Of a DNA stretch of 47,543 bases, positions 1 through 8,835 are shown piece after piece. The stretch is from Candidatus Zhuqueibacterota bacterium (GTDB lineage: Bacteria; Zhuqueibacterota; Zhuqueibacteria; Thermofontimicrobiales; Thiofontviventaceae): NCBI GenBank assembly GCA_016926625.1, contig JAFGOE010000077.1, forward strand, positions 1-47,543, in the 5' to 3' direction. Made by a program: the position numbers and the translations under genes. The notes beneath the pieces were generated by a model. That model was not told the DNA's origin. It saw nothing but the letters and a program-made list of their open reading frames with translations, and searched no databases. Position 1 is the stretch's first letter, and every line of letters begins with the position of its first letter.

Positions 1-1
1 A

Positions 2-58
2 TACTGGTTTCTCTATGCTTCAACTAATAATTTCCACGCAGGCGCTAATGGCGCATAA
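2..58 (+). CDS. possible C-terminal end of an upstream protein (partial)
   Basis: The second forward frame is open from the window edge to a TAA at 56-58 and would encode about 18 residues beginning YWFLY and ending NGA. This could be the tail of a gene that starts outside the window; a membrane transporter would be a natural neighbour of a sugar kinase, but the fragment is too short to assign. No stop-free alternative in this stretch looks more convincing. Confidence 0.2.
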   Translation, partial: YWFLYASTNNFHAGANGA

Positions 59-112
59 CTCTAACTGCGAGGTTTATGGGTTAGTTGATTATTCATTAAG
101 TAAGGGGAAGTT

Positions 113-1096
113 ATGGGAAAATATGTCATCGGTGTCGATGGGGGTGGAACGAAAACAGAGGCTGTTCTCGTTGATTCGACAGGAAAGGTTATCTCCAGAG
201 TAAGAGGTGGCAGCTCGAATTATCAAGCTCTGGGACCCGTGAAACTAAAGGAAGTATTGATTTCGATAATCAATGAACTATATCAGAACGCCATGGTCCC
301 GGTTGCAAACCTCCAAAAAATTTATCTGGGTCTTGCGGGCGCAGGTAGATTGAGTGATCAGCAGGAGATAAAGGCTATTTTTGCTGACACAGAATTTAAA
401 AATCTGATCACTGTAAACAGTGATGCGATCATTGCTCTTGCCGGAGCTTTCAATAATCAACCTGGTATCATATTAATTGCCGGTACTGGAGCCATCTGTT
501 TCGGAAAAAACAGCCAGGGTGAAATTGTACGATCGGGTGGTTGGGGATATTTGCTCGGTGATGAAGGAGGCGGATACTATATCGGAAAACGCGCTATAAT
601 TGCCGCTTTAAAGGATTTTGATGGGCGTGGTGAAGCGACCCAGTTAAGGAACATCATAGAAAAAAAGTTTCAATTGGATTCGATCGATCTGATTATTCCC
701 TTGATCTATAAAAATATGATCGATAGGGTCGCGATTGCAGATCTTGCCCCCATCGTCTTCGAGCAAGCTAAAGGTAATGACAACATATCCAAACAGATTA
801 TTAAGGATGTAGGTATAGAACTCGGCTGTCTGGCAAAGGCCGTAGCCAAACGGTTAGATTTTTCTGATGAAAAGATCAAGATTGCACTTATCGGCAGTAT
901 CTTCAAACAACGAGATATGCTAGTCAATGAAATCAGTAAAGAATTATTTGAGGTATCATGGGACATTCAGATCATGGATCCAAATTTTGATCCTGCTATC
1001 GGTGCAGCTATTCTCGCTCTCGGTGAAATAGGTGTTGAACTTAATGAGACACGACTCGAAAATTTAACGACTACAAAAAATGTCCAGATATCGTAA
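113..1096 (+). CDS. BadF/BadG-family ATPase, N-acetylglucosamine (amino sugar) kinase-like
   Basis: Likely an ATP-dependent cytoplasmic kinase of the ASKHA fold that phosphorylates GlcNAc, MurNAc or a related amino sugar during uptake or cell-wall recycling. The 327 residues match the usual family length. Seen: the phosphate-1 loop GVDGGGTKTEAVLVD near residues 6-20, the phosphate-2 region IAGTGAICFG near 120-130, and the family hallmark GGWGYLLGDEGGGYYIG near 142-158. The ATG at 113 follows an AAGGGGAAG ribosome site. A 29-bp gap separates it from pdxA, so the two are probably cotranscribed. Family membership is well supported; the exact sugar is inference. A glucosamine or MurNAc kinase of the MurK type is the main alternative. 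Confidence 0.85.
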   Translation: MGKYVIGVDGGGTKTEAVLVDSTGKVISRVRGGSSNYQALGPVKLKEVLISIINELYQNAMVPVANLQKIYLGLAGAGRLSDQQEIKAIFADTEFKNLITVNSDAIIALAGAFNNQPGIILIAGTGAICFGKNSQGEIVRSGGWGYLLGDEGGGYYIGKRAIIAALKDFDGRGEATQLRNIIEKKFQLDSIDLIIPLIYKNMIDRVAIADLAPIVFEQAKGNDNISKQIIKDVGIELGCLAKAVAKRLDFSDEKIKIALIGSIFKQRDMLVNEISKELFEVSWDIQIMDPNFDPAIGAAILALGEIGVELNETRLENLTTTKNVQIS

Positions 1097-1125
1097 TTCA
1101 TAAACCACGGAGTACATTTCAATTA

Positions 1126-2148
1126 ATGACTCAAGATCATATGTTCAGAGTCGGAATTACAATGGGGGATTATAACGGTGTCGGACCGGAGGTGACGCTT
1201 AAGGCAGTCGCAGGTTTGTCGAAGACGATGCGCCGTTCCCTGGTGCTTATCGGATCGCCCCTGGTCTATGAATCACTTATCCGATCGCTATCAATCCCTT
1301 TCCATCTGAAGCTCACCACATCCATCGATCGAACACATCAGGAAGACGAGTCATTACTATTATACAATCCGATAGAAGATCAAGAAATAATCATACATTA
1401 TGGTACCTTATCCGCAGTGAGCGGCCGAGCTGCCGCCAGCGCGTTGATTTCCGGCATCGAACTCGCGAAAAAGGGACAAATCGACGCTGTGGTGACTGCG
1501 CCGGTTAATAAACACGCACTCGGATTGGCCGGGTACCATTATCCCGGGCAGACTGAAATTTTAGCGGAGTACACCGGATCATCACGATTTATCATGATGT
1601 TACTCTCCCAAAAGATCAAAGTTGCGCTCATCACGACTCATTGTGCGATCTCTGAAATTGCGGGGAAATTATCACGTTCTATCATTCGTGAGAAGATTGC
1701 GATCGTACACCAATCTCTGCTCTACGATTTTAAAATAGATAATCCGACCATAGCAGTGACCAGTCTGAATCCGCATGGCGGAGAGGGGGGATTATTTGGT
1801 TATGAGGAGGAGACAATCATCACTCCGGCGATTAATGACATGCGGCGCGAAGGCATAGACGTACATGGTCCATTTTCGGCTGATTCACTATTTGCCAATG
1901 TGGAGCGTTCTTCATTTGATGCGTATATCGCTATGTATCATGATCAGGGAATGATACCAGCAAAGATGATGTCCTTTGGAGCGGGCGTTAATTTTACCGC
2001 GGGATTAAATATAATTCGTACCTCCCCTGATCATGGTACAGCATTCGATATTGCTGGTAAATTTGTCGCAGATCCAGGAAGCATGAAAGAGGCGATTAAA
2101 CTTGCATATGAATTGCTTCAAAAAAGAAATCACAGTTCCACCCTATAG
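1126..2148 (+). CDS. pdxA: 4-hydroxythreonine-4-phosphate dehydrogenase (PdxA)
   Basis: NAD-dependent oxidation of 4-phosphohydroxy-L-threonine in DXP-dependent pyridoxal phosphate synthesis; cytoplasmic, metal-dependent. The 340 residues fit the family. Seen: N-terminal ITMGDYNGVGPEVTLKA, the TAPVNKHAL segment, ITTHCAISEIAGKLS, NPHGGEGG and the metal-binding YHDQGMIPAKM. One departure is that the segment usually read GHTE reads PGQTE here (about residues 138-141), so a His thought to be a metal ligand is a Gln. The ATG at 1126 has a GGAG upstream; an internal ATG at 1141 could also serve. The end overlaps the next gene, a sign of translational coupling. A PdxA2-type role on D-threonate phosphate is possible. 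Confidence 0.9.
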   Translation: MTQDHMFRVGITMGDYNGVGPEVTLKAVAGLSKTMRRSLVLIGSPLVYESLIRSLSIPFHLKLTTSIDRTHQEDESLLLYNPIEDQEIIIHYGTLSAVSGRAAASALISGIELAKKGQIDAVVTAPVNKHALGLAGYHYPGQTEILAEYTGSSRFIMMLLSQKIKVALITTHCAISEIAGKLSRSIIREKIAIVHQSLLYDFKIDNPTIAVTSLNPHGGEGGLFGYEEETIITPAINDMRREGIDVHGPFSADSLFANVERSSFDAYIAMYHDQGMIPAKMMSFGAGVNFTAGLNIIRTSPDHGTAFDIAGKFVADPGSMKEAIKLAYELLQKRNHSSTL

Positions 2149-2881
2149 TGAACTGGCTTCAATATATGATGATGTAATGGCCCATGTCGATTATCGGACC
2201 TGGGCTAAATTTATCCATGACATTATCCGTATGCATTCAAACACGCATGTTAATGTTCTGGATGTCGCTTGCGGTACAGGGAACCTGATGTTAGAAATGA
2301 TACATTTCGATTATCAATTATACGGATCTGATCAATCCTATGCGATGTTGCGTTTAGCTAAAAAAAAGATCGATGCACTCAGTTATCATGTCCCGTTATG
2401 GATCAGCGACATGATATCCATTTATACACGAACGAGGTTCGATGTGATTATGTGCTTGTACGATAGTTTCAATTATATGCTCGATAAAAAATATTGGAAT
2501 GATTTTTTCATGTCGATGAGCCATTGTCTCAATGAACACGGGTTACTTATATTTGATATATGTACTGAGAAGAATTCAATAAAATATTTTAATAATTATT
2601 TTGAAAAAAGCAGAGGGAAAGACTATAACTATACGAGAAAGAGTCTTTTCGATCACGTGACAGGCATTCATTCCAATATTTTTAAAATAAATTATGAACA
2701 CACAAACCTCATCTATGTGGAGAGACATAACCAACGAATTTACAAAATAAACGAAATCATCGATCATCTGGCCAAACTACCATTTAAATTGCTGGAGATA
2801 TATGATGATTTCTCCTTCAAACAGGCGTCTGAGAATTCACTTCGAGCTCACTTCATTTTAGAAAAGGTGTCTAGTAAATGA
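2108..2881 (+). CDS. class I SAM-dependent methyltransferase
   Basis: Predicted Rossmann-fold methyltransferase of 257 residues with unknown substrate. Seen: the N-terminal segment YSELASIYDDVMAHVDYRTW, typical of a family of small-molecule or protein methyltransferases, followed by motif I VLDVACGTGNLM near residue 50 and an acidic residue after the second strand (YGSDQS). The start is uncertain: ATG at 2108 or TTG at 2102, the latter better placed behind GAGG at 2090. Both lie inside the pdxA end, because the conserved YSELA segment begins before the pdxA stop. Its stop overlaps the ftsE start (ATGA), so it belongs to the same operon. Neither the gene content nor the sequence shows the substrate. 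Confidence 0.75.
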   Translation: MNCFKKEITVPPYSELASIYDDVMAHVDYRTWAKFIHDIIRMHSNTHVNVLDVACGTGNLMLEMIHFDYQLYGSDQSYAMLRLAKKKIDALSYHVPLWISDMISIYTRTRFDVIMCLYDSFNYMLDKKYWNDFFMSMSHCLNEHGLLIFDICTEKNSIKYFNNYFEKSRGKDYNYTRKSLFDHVTGIHSNIFKINYEHTNLIYVERHNQRIYKINEIIDHLAKLPFKLLEIYDDFSFKQASENSLRAHFILEKVSSK

Positions 2882-3528
2882 TCAATTTGTATAACGTCAG
2901 TTTCAGTTATCCAACCGGAGAAGGAGTGAAAGGAGTTAACCTGCAAATTACTCCCGGAGAGTTCGTGTATCTTATCGGACCGTCGGGCGCGGGTAAAAGC
3001 ACGCTGCTTAAACTCATCTATATGGATGTGTTCCCTCAGTCCGGACACATTGTGGTCAATGGCTATAATTCTCTTAAGTTTAAAAAGAGATATATTCCAT
3101 ATCTCAGACGTAAGATCGGCATTATCTTTCAAGATTTTAAGTTACTGAACGACAGAAGTGTGTTTGAAAATATAACGTTTGTACTTCAAGTAACCGGTAC
3201 CAAACGCGGTGACATTAAGAAACGTGCCTTAAAGGTTCTTGCAGAGGTGGGGTTAAGTCATAAACGAAATAAAATGCCACAGCAACTATCGGGTGGCGAA
3301 CAACAACGTGTTGCGATCGCCCGTGCCCTTGTCAATGAACCCATCATCCTTCTCGCAGACGAACCGACCGGTAACCTCGATCCGGTTGCCGCTAATGATA
3401 TTTTGAATATATTGGATAAAATCAACGTCAAGGGCACCGCTATACTCATGGCGACTCACAGCGATAAACTTGTCCAGGGCACACGAAAAAGGATCGTCAA
3501 CATAATGAACGGTAAATTGATATCATAG
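2878..3528 (+). CDS. ftsE: cell division ATP-binding protein FtsE
   Basis: ABC-type ATPase that pairs with FtsX at the division site and drives activation of septal peptidoglycan hydrolases. The 216 residues match FtsE. Seen: Walker [10 protein letters not shown] near 36-44, Q-loop FQDFKLL, signature [15 protein letters not shown] near 138-152, Walker [13 protein letters not shown] and the H-loop MATHS. The order ftsE-ftsX with a 9-bp gap is the standard pair. Its ATG overlaps the methyltransferase stop. Confidence 0.95.
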   Translation: MINLYNVSFSYPTGEGVKGVNLQITPGEFVYLIGPSGAGKSTLLKLIYMDVFPQSGHIVVNGYNSLKFKKRYIPYLRRKIGIIFQDFKLLNDRSVFENITFVLQVTGTKRGDIKKRALKVLAEVGLSHKRNKMPQQLSGGEQQRVAIARALVNEPIILLADEPTGNLDPVAANDILNILDKINVKGTAILMATHSDKLVQGTRKRIVNIMNGKLIS

Positions 3529-3537
3529 GATATAGCG

Positions 3538-4386
3538 ATGTTATATCACATATCACAGGGCATAAAGGGTTTACTGAAGGCGAAATTTTCCACTGTTTTC
3601 GCCATCATAATAATAACCCTATCGCTGCTCGTTATTGCACTGTTTCTGCTGTTTATCGTCAACACGCAACGTCTGGTGGAATCTATTCATGAACGCATGG
3701 AATTAGAGGTGTTTATCGATAATTCGGTGGATTCATTAGCGGTGAACAATATCAGGATGGAAATAGATCGAATCGCAGGCTTAAAAGAAGTTCGTTACAT
3801 TTCTAAAGAGGAGGCTGCTGAATATTTTGTATCCCAATTTGATGAGAATATTTTTGATATTCTTGACCATAATCCTTTACCCGCATCGTTCAGAATGAAA
3901 CTGGAAAAGGATTTCAGGACGTCTGATAAGTCCAACCTGATTATTAATCAATTAAAACAGATTAACGGGATCGACGATGTTATTTTTCGACAGGATCTGC
4001 TTATTATATTGGAAAAATATATGCGCATCGCGTTCGTGTTCGTCCTGATCGTCGGAGGCATACTCGCCTTCGGATCAATATACCTTGTTTCGAACACCAT
4101 CAAACTGATTATCTTTTCTCGATCCGAAATAATAAATATCATGAAGTTGGTCGGAGCTACGAAAAATTTTATTCGTAAGCCGTTTATCGTAGAAGGTATT
4201 ATACAGGGACTACTCGGAGCAGCATTGGCGATACTTATTTTGATCGTCGCTTTAAAGATCATCAGCATCGAAATCCCGAATCTGTTAGTCATGCATACAG
4301 AAATTTATTGGAATATTTTGGCTCTTGGCATTATTTTTGGATTTTTAGGCAGCATTTTTGCAATGAATAAATTTATAAAATACTGA
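3538..4386 (+). CDS. ftsX: cell division permease-like protein FtsX
   Basis: Membrane partner of FtsE, 282 residues. Seen: a first membrane helix at about 20-42 (FAIIIITLSLLVIALFLLF), an extracytoplasmic domain to about residue 165 that begins with the usual MELEVFIDNS segment, then three more hydrophobic segments near 168-192, 222-245 and 258-278. The cytoplasmic turn IMKLVGATKNFIRKPF before the third helix is the conserved FtsX motif. The extracellular domain normally recruits a peptidoglycan hydrolase or its activator; the partner is not in this window. Confidence 0.93.
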   Translation: MLYHISQGIKGLLKAKFSTVFAIIIITLSLLVIALFLLFIVNTQRLVESIHERMELEVFIDNSVDSLAVNNIRMEIDRIAGLKEVRYISKEEAAEYFVSQFDENIFDILDHNPLPASFRMKLEKDFRTSDKSNLIINQLKQINGIDDVIFRQDLLIILEKYMRIAFVFVLIVGGILAFGSIYLVSNTIKLIIFSRSEIINIMKLVGATKNFIRKPFIVEGIIQGLLGAALAILILIVALKIISIEIPNLLVMHTEIYWNILALGIIFGFLGSIFAMNKFIKY

Positions 4387-4397
4387 AATAATTTTTC

Positions 4398-4426
4398 TTG
4401 ACAAAAGTTTTAAAAATTATTATCTT
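4398..4426 (+). promoter_or_regulatory. sigma70-type promoter of the hrcA operon
   Basis: TTGACA at 4398-4403 and TATCTT at 4421-4426 are separated by exactly 17 bp, in the AT-rich gap between ftsX and hrcA. Expected start near 4433, giving a leader of about 43 nt. No CIRCE inverted repeat (TTAGCACTC-N9-GAGTGCTAA) is visible around it. Confidence 0.7.
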
Positions 4427-4475
4427 CATTTATTAATAAAGAGTTAAATCGGTTAAAATAAACATTATTGACGCC

Positions 4476-5501
4476 ATGGCAGAAGTACTATCAACGCGCG
4501 AAGTCGAGATACTGGGATCGATAATCAAGACGTTTATCGAGAAAGCGACTCCGGTGGGTTCGCGCTATCTATCGAAATATTATCATCAGAATATGAGTCC
4601 GGCGACCATACGTAATGTGATGATGGATCTTGAGGATAAGGGGTTTATCTCTCAGCCGCACACATCGGCTGGCCGGGTGCCTACAGAGAAAGCCTATCGT
4701 TATTACGTCGATGATATTATGGAGTTAGAGGAACTTTCTCCGCATGATATACGAAGAATTCGAGAAGATTTAAAGAGCGAATCCAACGATGTGGATAAGA
4801 TTTTACAAAAATCGTGTCAAGGCTTAAGCAAGATCTCAAACTTAATCGGTGTCGTACTATCACCACGATTATTCAGCGGGATCCTGCGTAAAATTGATCT
4901 GGTTTCGCTCAGTGAAAATATGATTCTGATTATCCTCTCTGTGGAAGCCGGTTTGGTTAAGACCATCACGATGGAAGTTCAATCGAGTATTCCCAAGTAT
5001 CGACTGGAGCAAACCGCTCAGATATTAAATGAAAGACTGGAAGGACTGACGATACAACAAATACACGAATCCATCGGGAATAGAATGCGCGATGTGTCTA
5101 TCGGAGATGATGAATTGATACAACAATTCATTAATTCAGCCGATAAATTGTTTGTATTTGAGAACGAACATATACATCTCGGCGGTACGAAGAATATTGT
5201 GGAACAACCGGAATTTTCGGATAAAGAACAATTGCAGAGAATACTGGAACTGATCGATAACCAGAAGGTTTTAATTCATATCTTAAATGACTATGCAATC
5301 GATGAGAAGATTACGATTATGATCGGCAATGAAACACAAAAAGAGATCATGAAAAATTGCAGTCTGATCACGGCTAAATATAAAATTGGAAGTATTTCAG
5401 GCACCCTGGGTGTAATCGGACCGATAAGAATGCACTATCCTAAAATGATCACCCTGGTGGATTACATCGCCAAAGAGATTAGTAATCTTTACAGTAAGTA
5501 A
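4476..5501 (+). CDS. hrcA: heat-inducible transcription repressor HrcA
   Basis: DNA-binding repressor of class I heat-shock genes, normally acting at CIRCE and stabilised by GroEL. The 341 residues match the family. Seen: an N-terminal winged helix with the conserved GSRYLSKYYHQNMSPATIRN and HTSAGRVPTEKAYRYYVD segments (about residues 23-77), then the GAF-like and dimerisation regions, ending with the typical SGTLGVIGPIRMHYPKMI. It is first gene of hrcA-grpE-dnaJ. The ribosome site ahead of the ATG is weak. Confidence 0.95.
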   Translation: MAEVLSTREVEILGSIIKTFIEKATPVGSRYLSKYYHQNMSPATIRNVMMDLEDKGFISQPHTSAGRVPTEKAYRYYVDDIMELEELSPHDIRRIREDLKSESNDVDKILQKSCQGLSKISNLIGVVLSPRLFSGILRKIDLVSLSENMILIILSVEAGLVKTITMEVQSSIPKYRLEQTAQILNERLEGLTIQQIHESIGNRMRDVSIGDDELIQQFINSADKLFVFENEHIHLGGTKNIVEQPEFSDKEQLQRILELIDNQKVLIHILNDYAIDEKITIMIGNETQKEIMKNCSLITAKYKIGSISGTLGVIGPIRMHYPKMITLVDYIAKEISNLYSK

Positions 5502-5522
5502 CTTTTGAGGTGGATTTGATTG

Positions 5523-6071
5523 ATGAATGATATTGATCTGAATGAGCAATCGAAAGAGCATAAGAACAGAAAAAATATAAAGAAAACGGTTAATAAGAAA
5601 ACCGAATCCAAAGTTACCAAATTACATCATGAATGCCAGACTCTCAAATCAGAACTGGATGCTTTAAACGATAAGTACCTACGATTACTGGCAGAATTTG
5701 AAAATTACAAGAAACGACGTGAACGTGAAATATCAGAATTCAGAGAGTATGCCAATATATCGCTGGTTGAGGAGTTGCTCTCTGTGCTGGACGACATGGA
5801 ACGTTCGTTGAATTCACATGAAAAATTATCGGCCGAATCTCTTCATCAGGGTGTCGAGTTAATTTATAAAAAATTTCTTAGTATCCTTGAGCGCAAAGGC
5901 CTGGAACAGATCAAGGCGAAAGGAGAAAAGTTCGATCCGGAATTACATGATGCATTAATGCAAATCCAGGATGAGACGAGAGAATCGAATACGATTGTAG
6001 AGGAAGTAACCAAAGGATATAAATTTAATAAAAAGATAGTTCGACATTCGAAAGTAATCGTATGCAAATGA
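5523..6071 (+). CDS. grpE: nucleotide exchange factor GrpE
   Basis: DnaK co-chaperone that speeds ADP release. I start at ATG 5523 (182 residues), behind an AGGTGG ribosome site; an in-frame TTG lies one codon upstream. Seen: a charged lysine-rich N-terminus, a long coiled coil (about 30-80) with YLRLLAEFENYKKRRERE, then the beta-wing region with the conserved KGLEQIKAKGEKFDPELHDA. The C-terminus is GYKFNKKIVRHSKVIV, the family's GY-x-R/K-x6-R-x-V-x-V ending with a lysine after NK. It lies between hrcA and dnaJ; dnaK itself is not in the window. Confidence 0.95.
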   Translation: MNDIDLNEQSKEHKNRKNIKKTVNKKTESKVTKLHHECQTLKSELDALNDKYLRLLAEFENYKKRREREISEFREYANISLVEELLSVLDDMERSLNSHEKLSAESLHQGVELIYKKFLSILERKGLEQIKAKGEKFDPELHDALMQIQDETRESNTIVEEVTKGYKFNKKIVRHSKVIVCK

Positions 6072-6102
6072 TTGAAACAGATTTGGTTAGAGTTAATAGA
6101 TA

Positions 6103-7236
6103 ATGAAACGAGACTATTACGAAGTACTGGGAATATCCAGGGATGCTAGCGAAAATGAGATTAAAAAAGCGTATCGAACACTGGCAATGAAATATCATCC
6201 AGATCGAAATCCTGGAGACAAAACCGCTGAGGAAAATTTTAAAGAAGCTTCCGAAGCCTATGAAATTTTGAAAGATCCGCAAAAACGTAGACGATATGAT
6301 CAATATGGGCATAATAATCTGAAGGGTAATTATTCTGATTTCGGTGGCTTCGAATTTGATTTGAGTGATGCCCTGAGAACATTTATGTCCGAAGGAATTT
6401 TCGGTGATTTTTTCAGTACATCGACACAACGCCGCGGAGGCCGTGTACGACAGCGAGGATCTGATTTACAGCTCAAATTGCGCTTGACTCTCGAAGAGAT
6501 TGCTTCCGGGGTTGAGAAGACGATTAAATTAAAGCGATTTGTTACATGCCCTGAATGTGCTGGTAACGGCGGTCAAAAAGGATCTAATCCGATTACCTGT
6601 CCTTATTGCAAGGGAAGTGGTGAGATTAAGAATGTGTCGCGATCCATATTCGGACAGATGATTAATGTGACGACATGTTCCAACTGTCATGGAGAGGGTA
6701 AAATAATCAGCGAGCCGTGCAACGAATGCGGTGGACAGGGTAGAATCAAGGGTGATAATACAATCTCCGTAAAGATACCCCCCGGGGTTTCGAGTGGAAA
6801 TTACATCAGGTTGAACGGTGAGGGGAACGTGGGCCCCAGGAAGGGCCCGGCAGGTGATGCAATTGTGATCATCGAAGAAATCGAACATGATCTGTTCGAA
6901 AGACATGGTGACGACATACTGTATCATATTTATTTAAGTTTTAGTCAAGCTGCTCTGGGTGCCCAATTGGAGATCCCTACATTAAATGGAAAATCAAAAA
7001 TTACCATCGCACCCGGAACACAGACCGGGAAGATTTTAAGAATGAAAGGGAAAGGAATTCCTCATCTGAATAGCCATGATAAAGGCGATCAGCTGATACA
7101 TGTGATAATCTGGACACCGACGAAACTTTCTGAGCAGGAAAAGGAACTATTCAATGAATTGGCTAAATGTGAAGGAATTCAACCTCCATCTCAAGAAAAG
7201 GGCTTTTTTAAAAAGTTTAAGGATGCTTTTTTCTGA
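6103..7236 (+). CDS. dnaJ: chaperone protein DnaJ
   Basis: Type I J-protein that delivers substrates to DnaK and stimulates its ATPase. The 377 residues are normal. Seen: a J-domain (1-70) with HPD in [10 protein letters not shown]; a linker that is poorer in glycine than the usual G/F region and contains [15 protein letters not shown]; four CxxCxGxG zinc repeats ([32 protein letters not shown]) at about 147-212; and C-terminal beta domains. The end overlaps the next ORF by 14 bp. Confidence 0.97.
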   Translation: MKRDYYEVLGISRDASENEIKKAYRTLAMKYHPDRNPGDKTAEENFKEASEAYEILKDPQKRRRYDQYGHNNLKGNYSDFGGFEFDLSDALRTFMSEGIFGDFFSTSTQRRGGRVRQRGSDLQLKLRLTLEEIASGVEKTIKLKRFVTCPECAGNGGQKGSNPITCPYCKGSGEIKNVSRSIFGQMINVTTCSNCHGEGKIISEPCNECGGQGRIKGDNTISVKIPPGVSSGNYIRLNGEGNVGPRKGPAGDAIVIIEEIEHDLFERHGDDILYHIYLSFSQAALGAQLEIPTLNGKSKITIAPGTQTGKILRMKGKGIPHLNSHDKGDQLIHVIIWTPTKLSEQEKELFNELAKCEGIQPPSQEKGFFKKFKDAFF

Positions 7237-7675
7237 TAATTGTTGTATATTTTCTGTTGAAGAAAGAACGGCATTCTTAACTTTGGTATCTGTACTATTG
7301 CTAAGCCTTCTCGTTCATGCTTTTAACTATGTGAGCAGCAAAAATCATGTTCAAACCCGTGAGCAGATCCAATACGTCATGCTTCGAGATGGCATTAGCA
7401 AACAAGCGGAACAGATTGGCGAGTCCTCGACCGAACCGATCCAAAACCAGACAGATCGTTCCGTCAGGCAAGTCGATATAAACACCGCCTCGAAAGAGGA
7501 ATTGATGACTGTTCCGTCTATTGGCCCAGTCCTGGCTGAGCGTATCGTCGCTTATCGTGAGAAACACGGTGATTTCAAGGCCATTGATGAAATGATCAAT
7601 GTAAAAGGCATAGGACGTGTCACCTTGATAAAAATAAAGACATACTTAAAAATATCAAACCAAAAAAATTCCTAA
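7223..7675 (+). CDS. ComEA-like helix-hairpin-helix protein
   Basis: Predicted membrane-anchored DNA-binding protein related to the DNA-uptake receptor ComEA. I start at ATG 7223 (150 residues) because a longer reading from 7154 would lie mostly inside dnaJ and adds no recognisable sequence. Seen: a membrane anchor at about 14-33 ([17 protein letters not shown]), a polar linker, then a tandem HhH domain beginning [19 protein letters not shown] and ending [16 protein letters not shown]. The location next to prepilin and PilM/PilN-like genes, and dprA elsewhere in the window, is consistent with natural transformation, though many non-competent bacteria carry this family. Confidence 0.8.
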   Translation: MLFSDNCCIFSVEERTAFLTLVSVLLLSLLVHAFNYVSSKNHVQTREQIQYVMLRDGISKQAEQIGESSTEPIQNQTDRSVRQVDINTASKEELMTVPSIGPVLAERIVAYREKHGDFKAIDEMINVKGIGRVTLIKIKTYLKISNQKNS

Positions 7676-7684
7676 GGAGGGAAA

Positions 7685-8581
7685 ATGGCAAAGGCTAAAT
7701 CGAAGGGATCGATATTATTGGAAATATTAATAGTCTTATTGCTTGTTGCTCTTATTGCTACTATTATGTATCCTAAATCTGTCTGGAACAAGGCGACTGA
7801 AGATACGATCTCCTGTCGTGAAAAAATGGACAAAATTTTAAAGGCTGAATTAATTTATTTGAAATATCATAGTAATTATTCAGATTCACTTGATGGGGTA
7901 ATTTCGTTCATCGCAAATGATACGACGGGAAAAGTAAAATTAGATTACATCTATTCGGACACGACTCTCGCAATCGATATTTTGAAAAATTTGAGAAAGA
8001 ATTATAAGGAAGCCGATAATAAGATAGTAGAATTTTTAGCAGATACGATGGTCCAGGCTATTCTTATGACGACGTTCTATGACTCCAATTTAGCAAATGT
8101 CGTTCTTGACCGTTTGGAAGGGACACCATTAAAGGATAGTGTACTCGTCGCTCGAGATTCTGACAGTAGTGATGTATTCGTGTTGTCACAAATAGCAAAC
8201 ATGTTTAAACCTGTCGATATTGTCAGTCCTCTGGAAATCGATGATTCGTTGAAGCTTGTCTTAAATCGTATCGGACCGGAAATTGCTACCGCTTCGCTGA
8301 TCGATACGCTCTATAAAAATCCGCTGTGGGCAAAAGACGTGGATAACGCATTGACTGAAAATTTAGATGATTTAAGGCATTGTCCAACGAATGGAGAACC
8401 ATATGAGTTAACCGTTGTCGATACCTCGGTCATTAAGATACTCAATATCACCTGTCCGATCGATTCTCTGGATATCGAAGATACCAAAAAGGATTTTGTT
8501 CTCTATCATTTAGGTCATTTGCGGTTGGAAAATCACGGAGCGATCGAAGCCGGTGAGAAAAGTTGGCTCAAGAGAGAATGA
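7685..8581 (+). CDS. prepilin-like protein with class III signal
   Basis: A 298-residue protein with a type IV prepilin-like N-terminus: short basic leader MAKAKSKG, then SILLEILIVLLLVALIATI. The Glu is at position +5 after the glycine, as needed for prepilin peptidase cleavage and methylation. The C-terminal part contains CPTNGEPYELTV followed by ITCPI, resembling the CP-GG-Y...C-P ending of some pseudopilin-like proteins. The middle 180 residues are not recognised. A strong AAGGAGGG ribosome site precedes ATG 7685. With the downstream PilM- and PilN-like genes it suggests a small type IV pilus or type II secretion-related assembly. It is longer than typical pilins. Confidence 0.65.
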   Translation: MAKAKSKGSILLEILIVLLLVALIATIMYPKSVWNKATEDTISCREKMDKILKAELIYLKYHSNYSDSLDGVISFIANDTTGKVKLDYIYSDTTLAIDILKNLRKNYKEADNKIVEFLADTMVQAILMTTFYDSNLANVVLDRLEGTPLKDSVLVARDSDSSDVFVLSQIANMFKPVDIVSPLEIDDSLKLVLNRIGPEIATASLIDTLYKNPLWAKDVDNALTENLDDLRHCPTNGEPYELTVVDTSVIKILNITCPIDSLDIEDTKKDFVLYHLGHLRLENHGAIEAGEKSWLKRE

Positions 8582-8781
8582 TTTAGATATAACACGTTGT
8601 TAATATAAGCTATGACGCATCGTTCTATTTGGGGGCAATTCCAGTCAGCGCAGCATAGAGGGATGAAATGACTGATCATAATTACGCAACAGCATTCAAA
8701 CATGTGTATAACTAACATGATGACAATCCAGTGTTGCGGAATTCAAGAGGATTGTATCGTAATTCTTGGAAATATGGTTGG

Positions 8782-8787
8782 TATATT
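8782..8787 (+). promoter_or_regulatory. possible extended -10 promoter before the pilM-like gene
   Basis: TGGTATATT (TG at 8779-8780, TATATT at 8782-8787) forms an extended -10 about 48 bp before ATG 8836, inside an otherwise feature-poor gap of 254 bp. No -35 consensus is present at the expected distance, so support is modest. Confidence 0.3.
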
Positions 8788-8835
8788 CTTCTGGATAGCT
8801 TTGAAATACTAAAACCTCAAATACAGGCACTACTT

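Noticed and set aside
15..203. Open frame of 62 codons at the window start
   Set aside because: It overlaps the well-supported kinase gene at 113 in another frame and has no ribosome site or recognisable sequence.
7154..7222. Start of the ComEA-like gene at 7154 inside dnaJ
   Set aside because: The upstream 23 residues overlap the dnaJ coding end out of frame and would precede the membrane anchor with no family support.
8731..8835. Upstream extension of the PilM-like gene to a GTG at 8731
   Set aside because: The extra 35 residues show no resemblance to PilM and the family-like opening begins at 8836.
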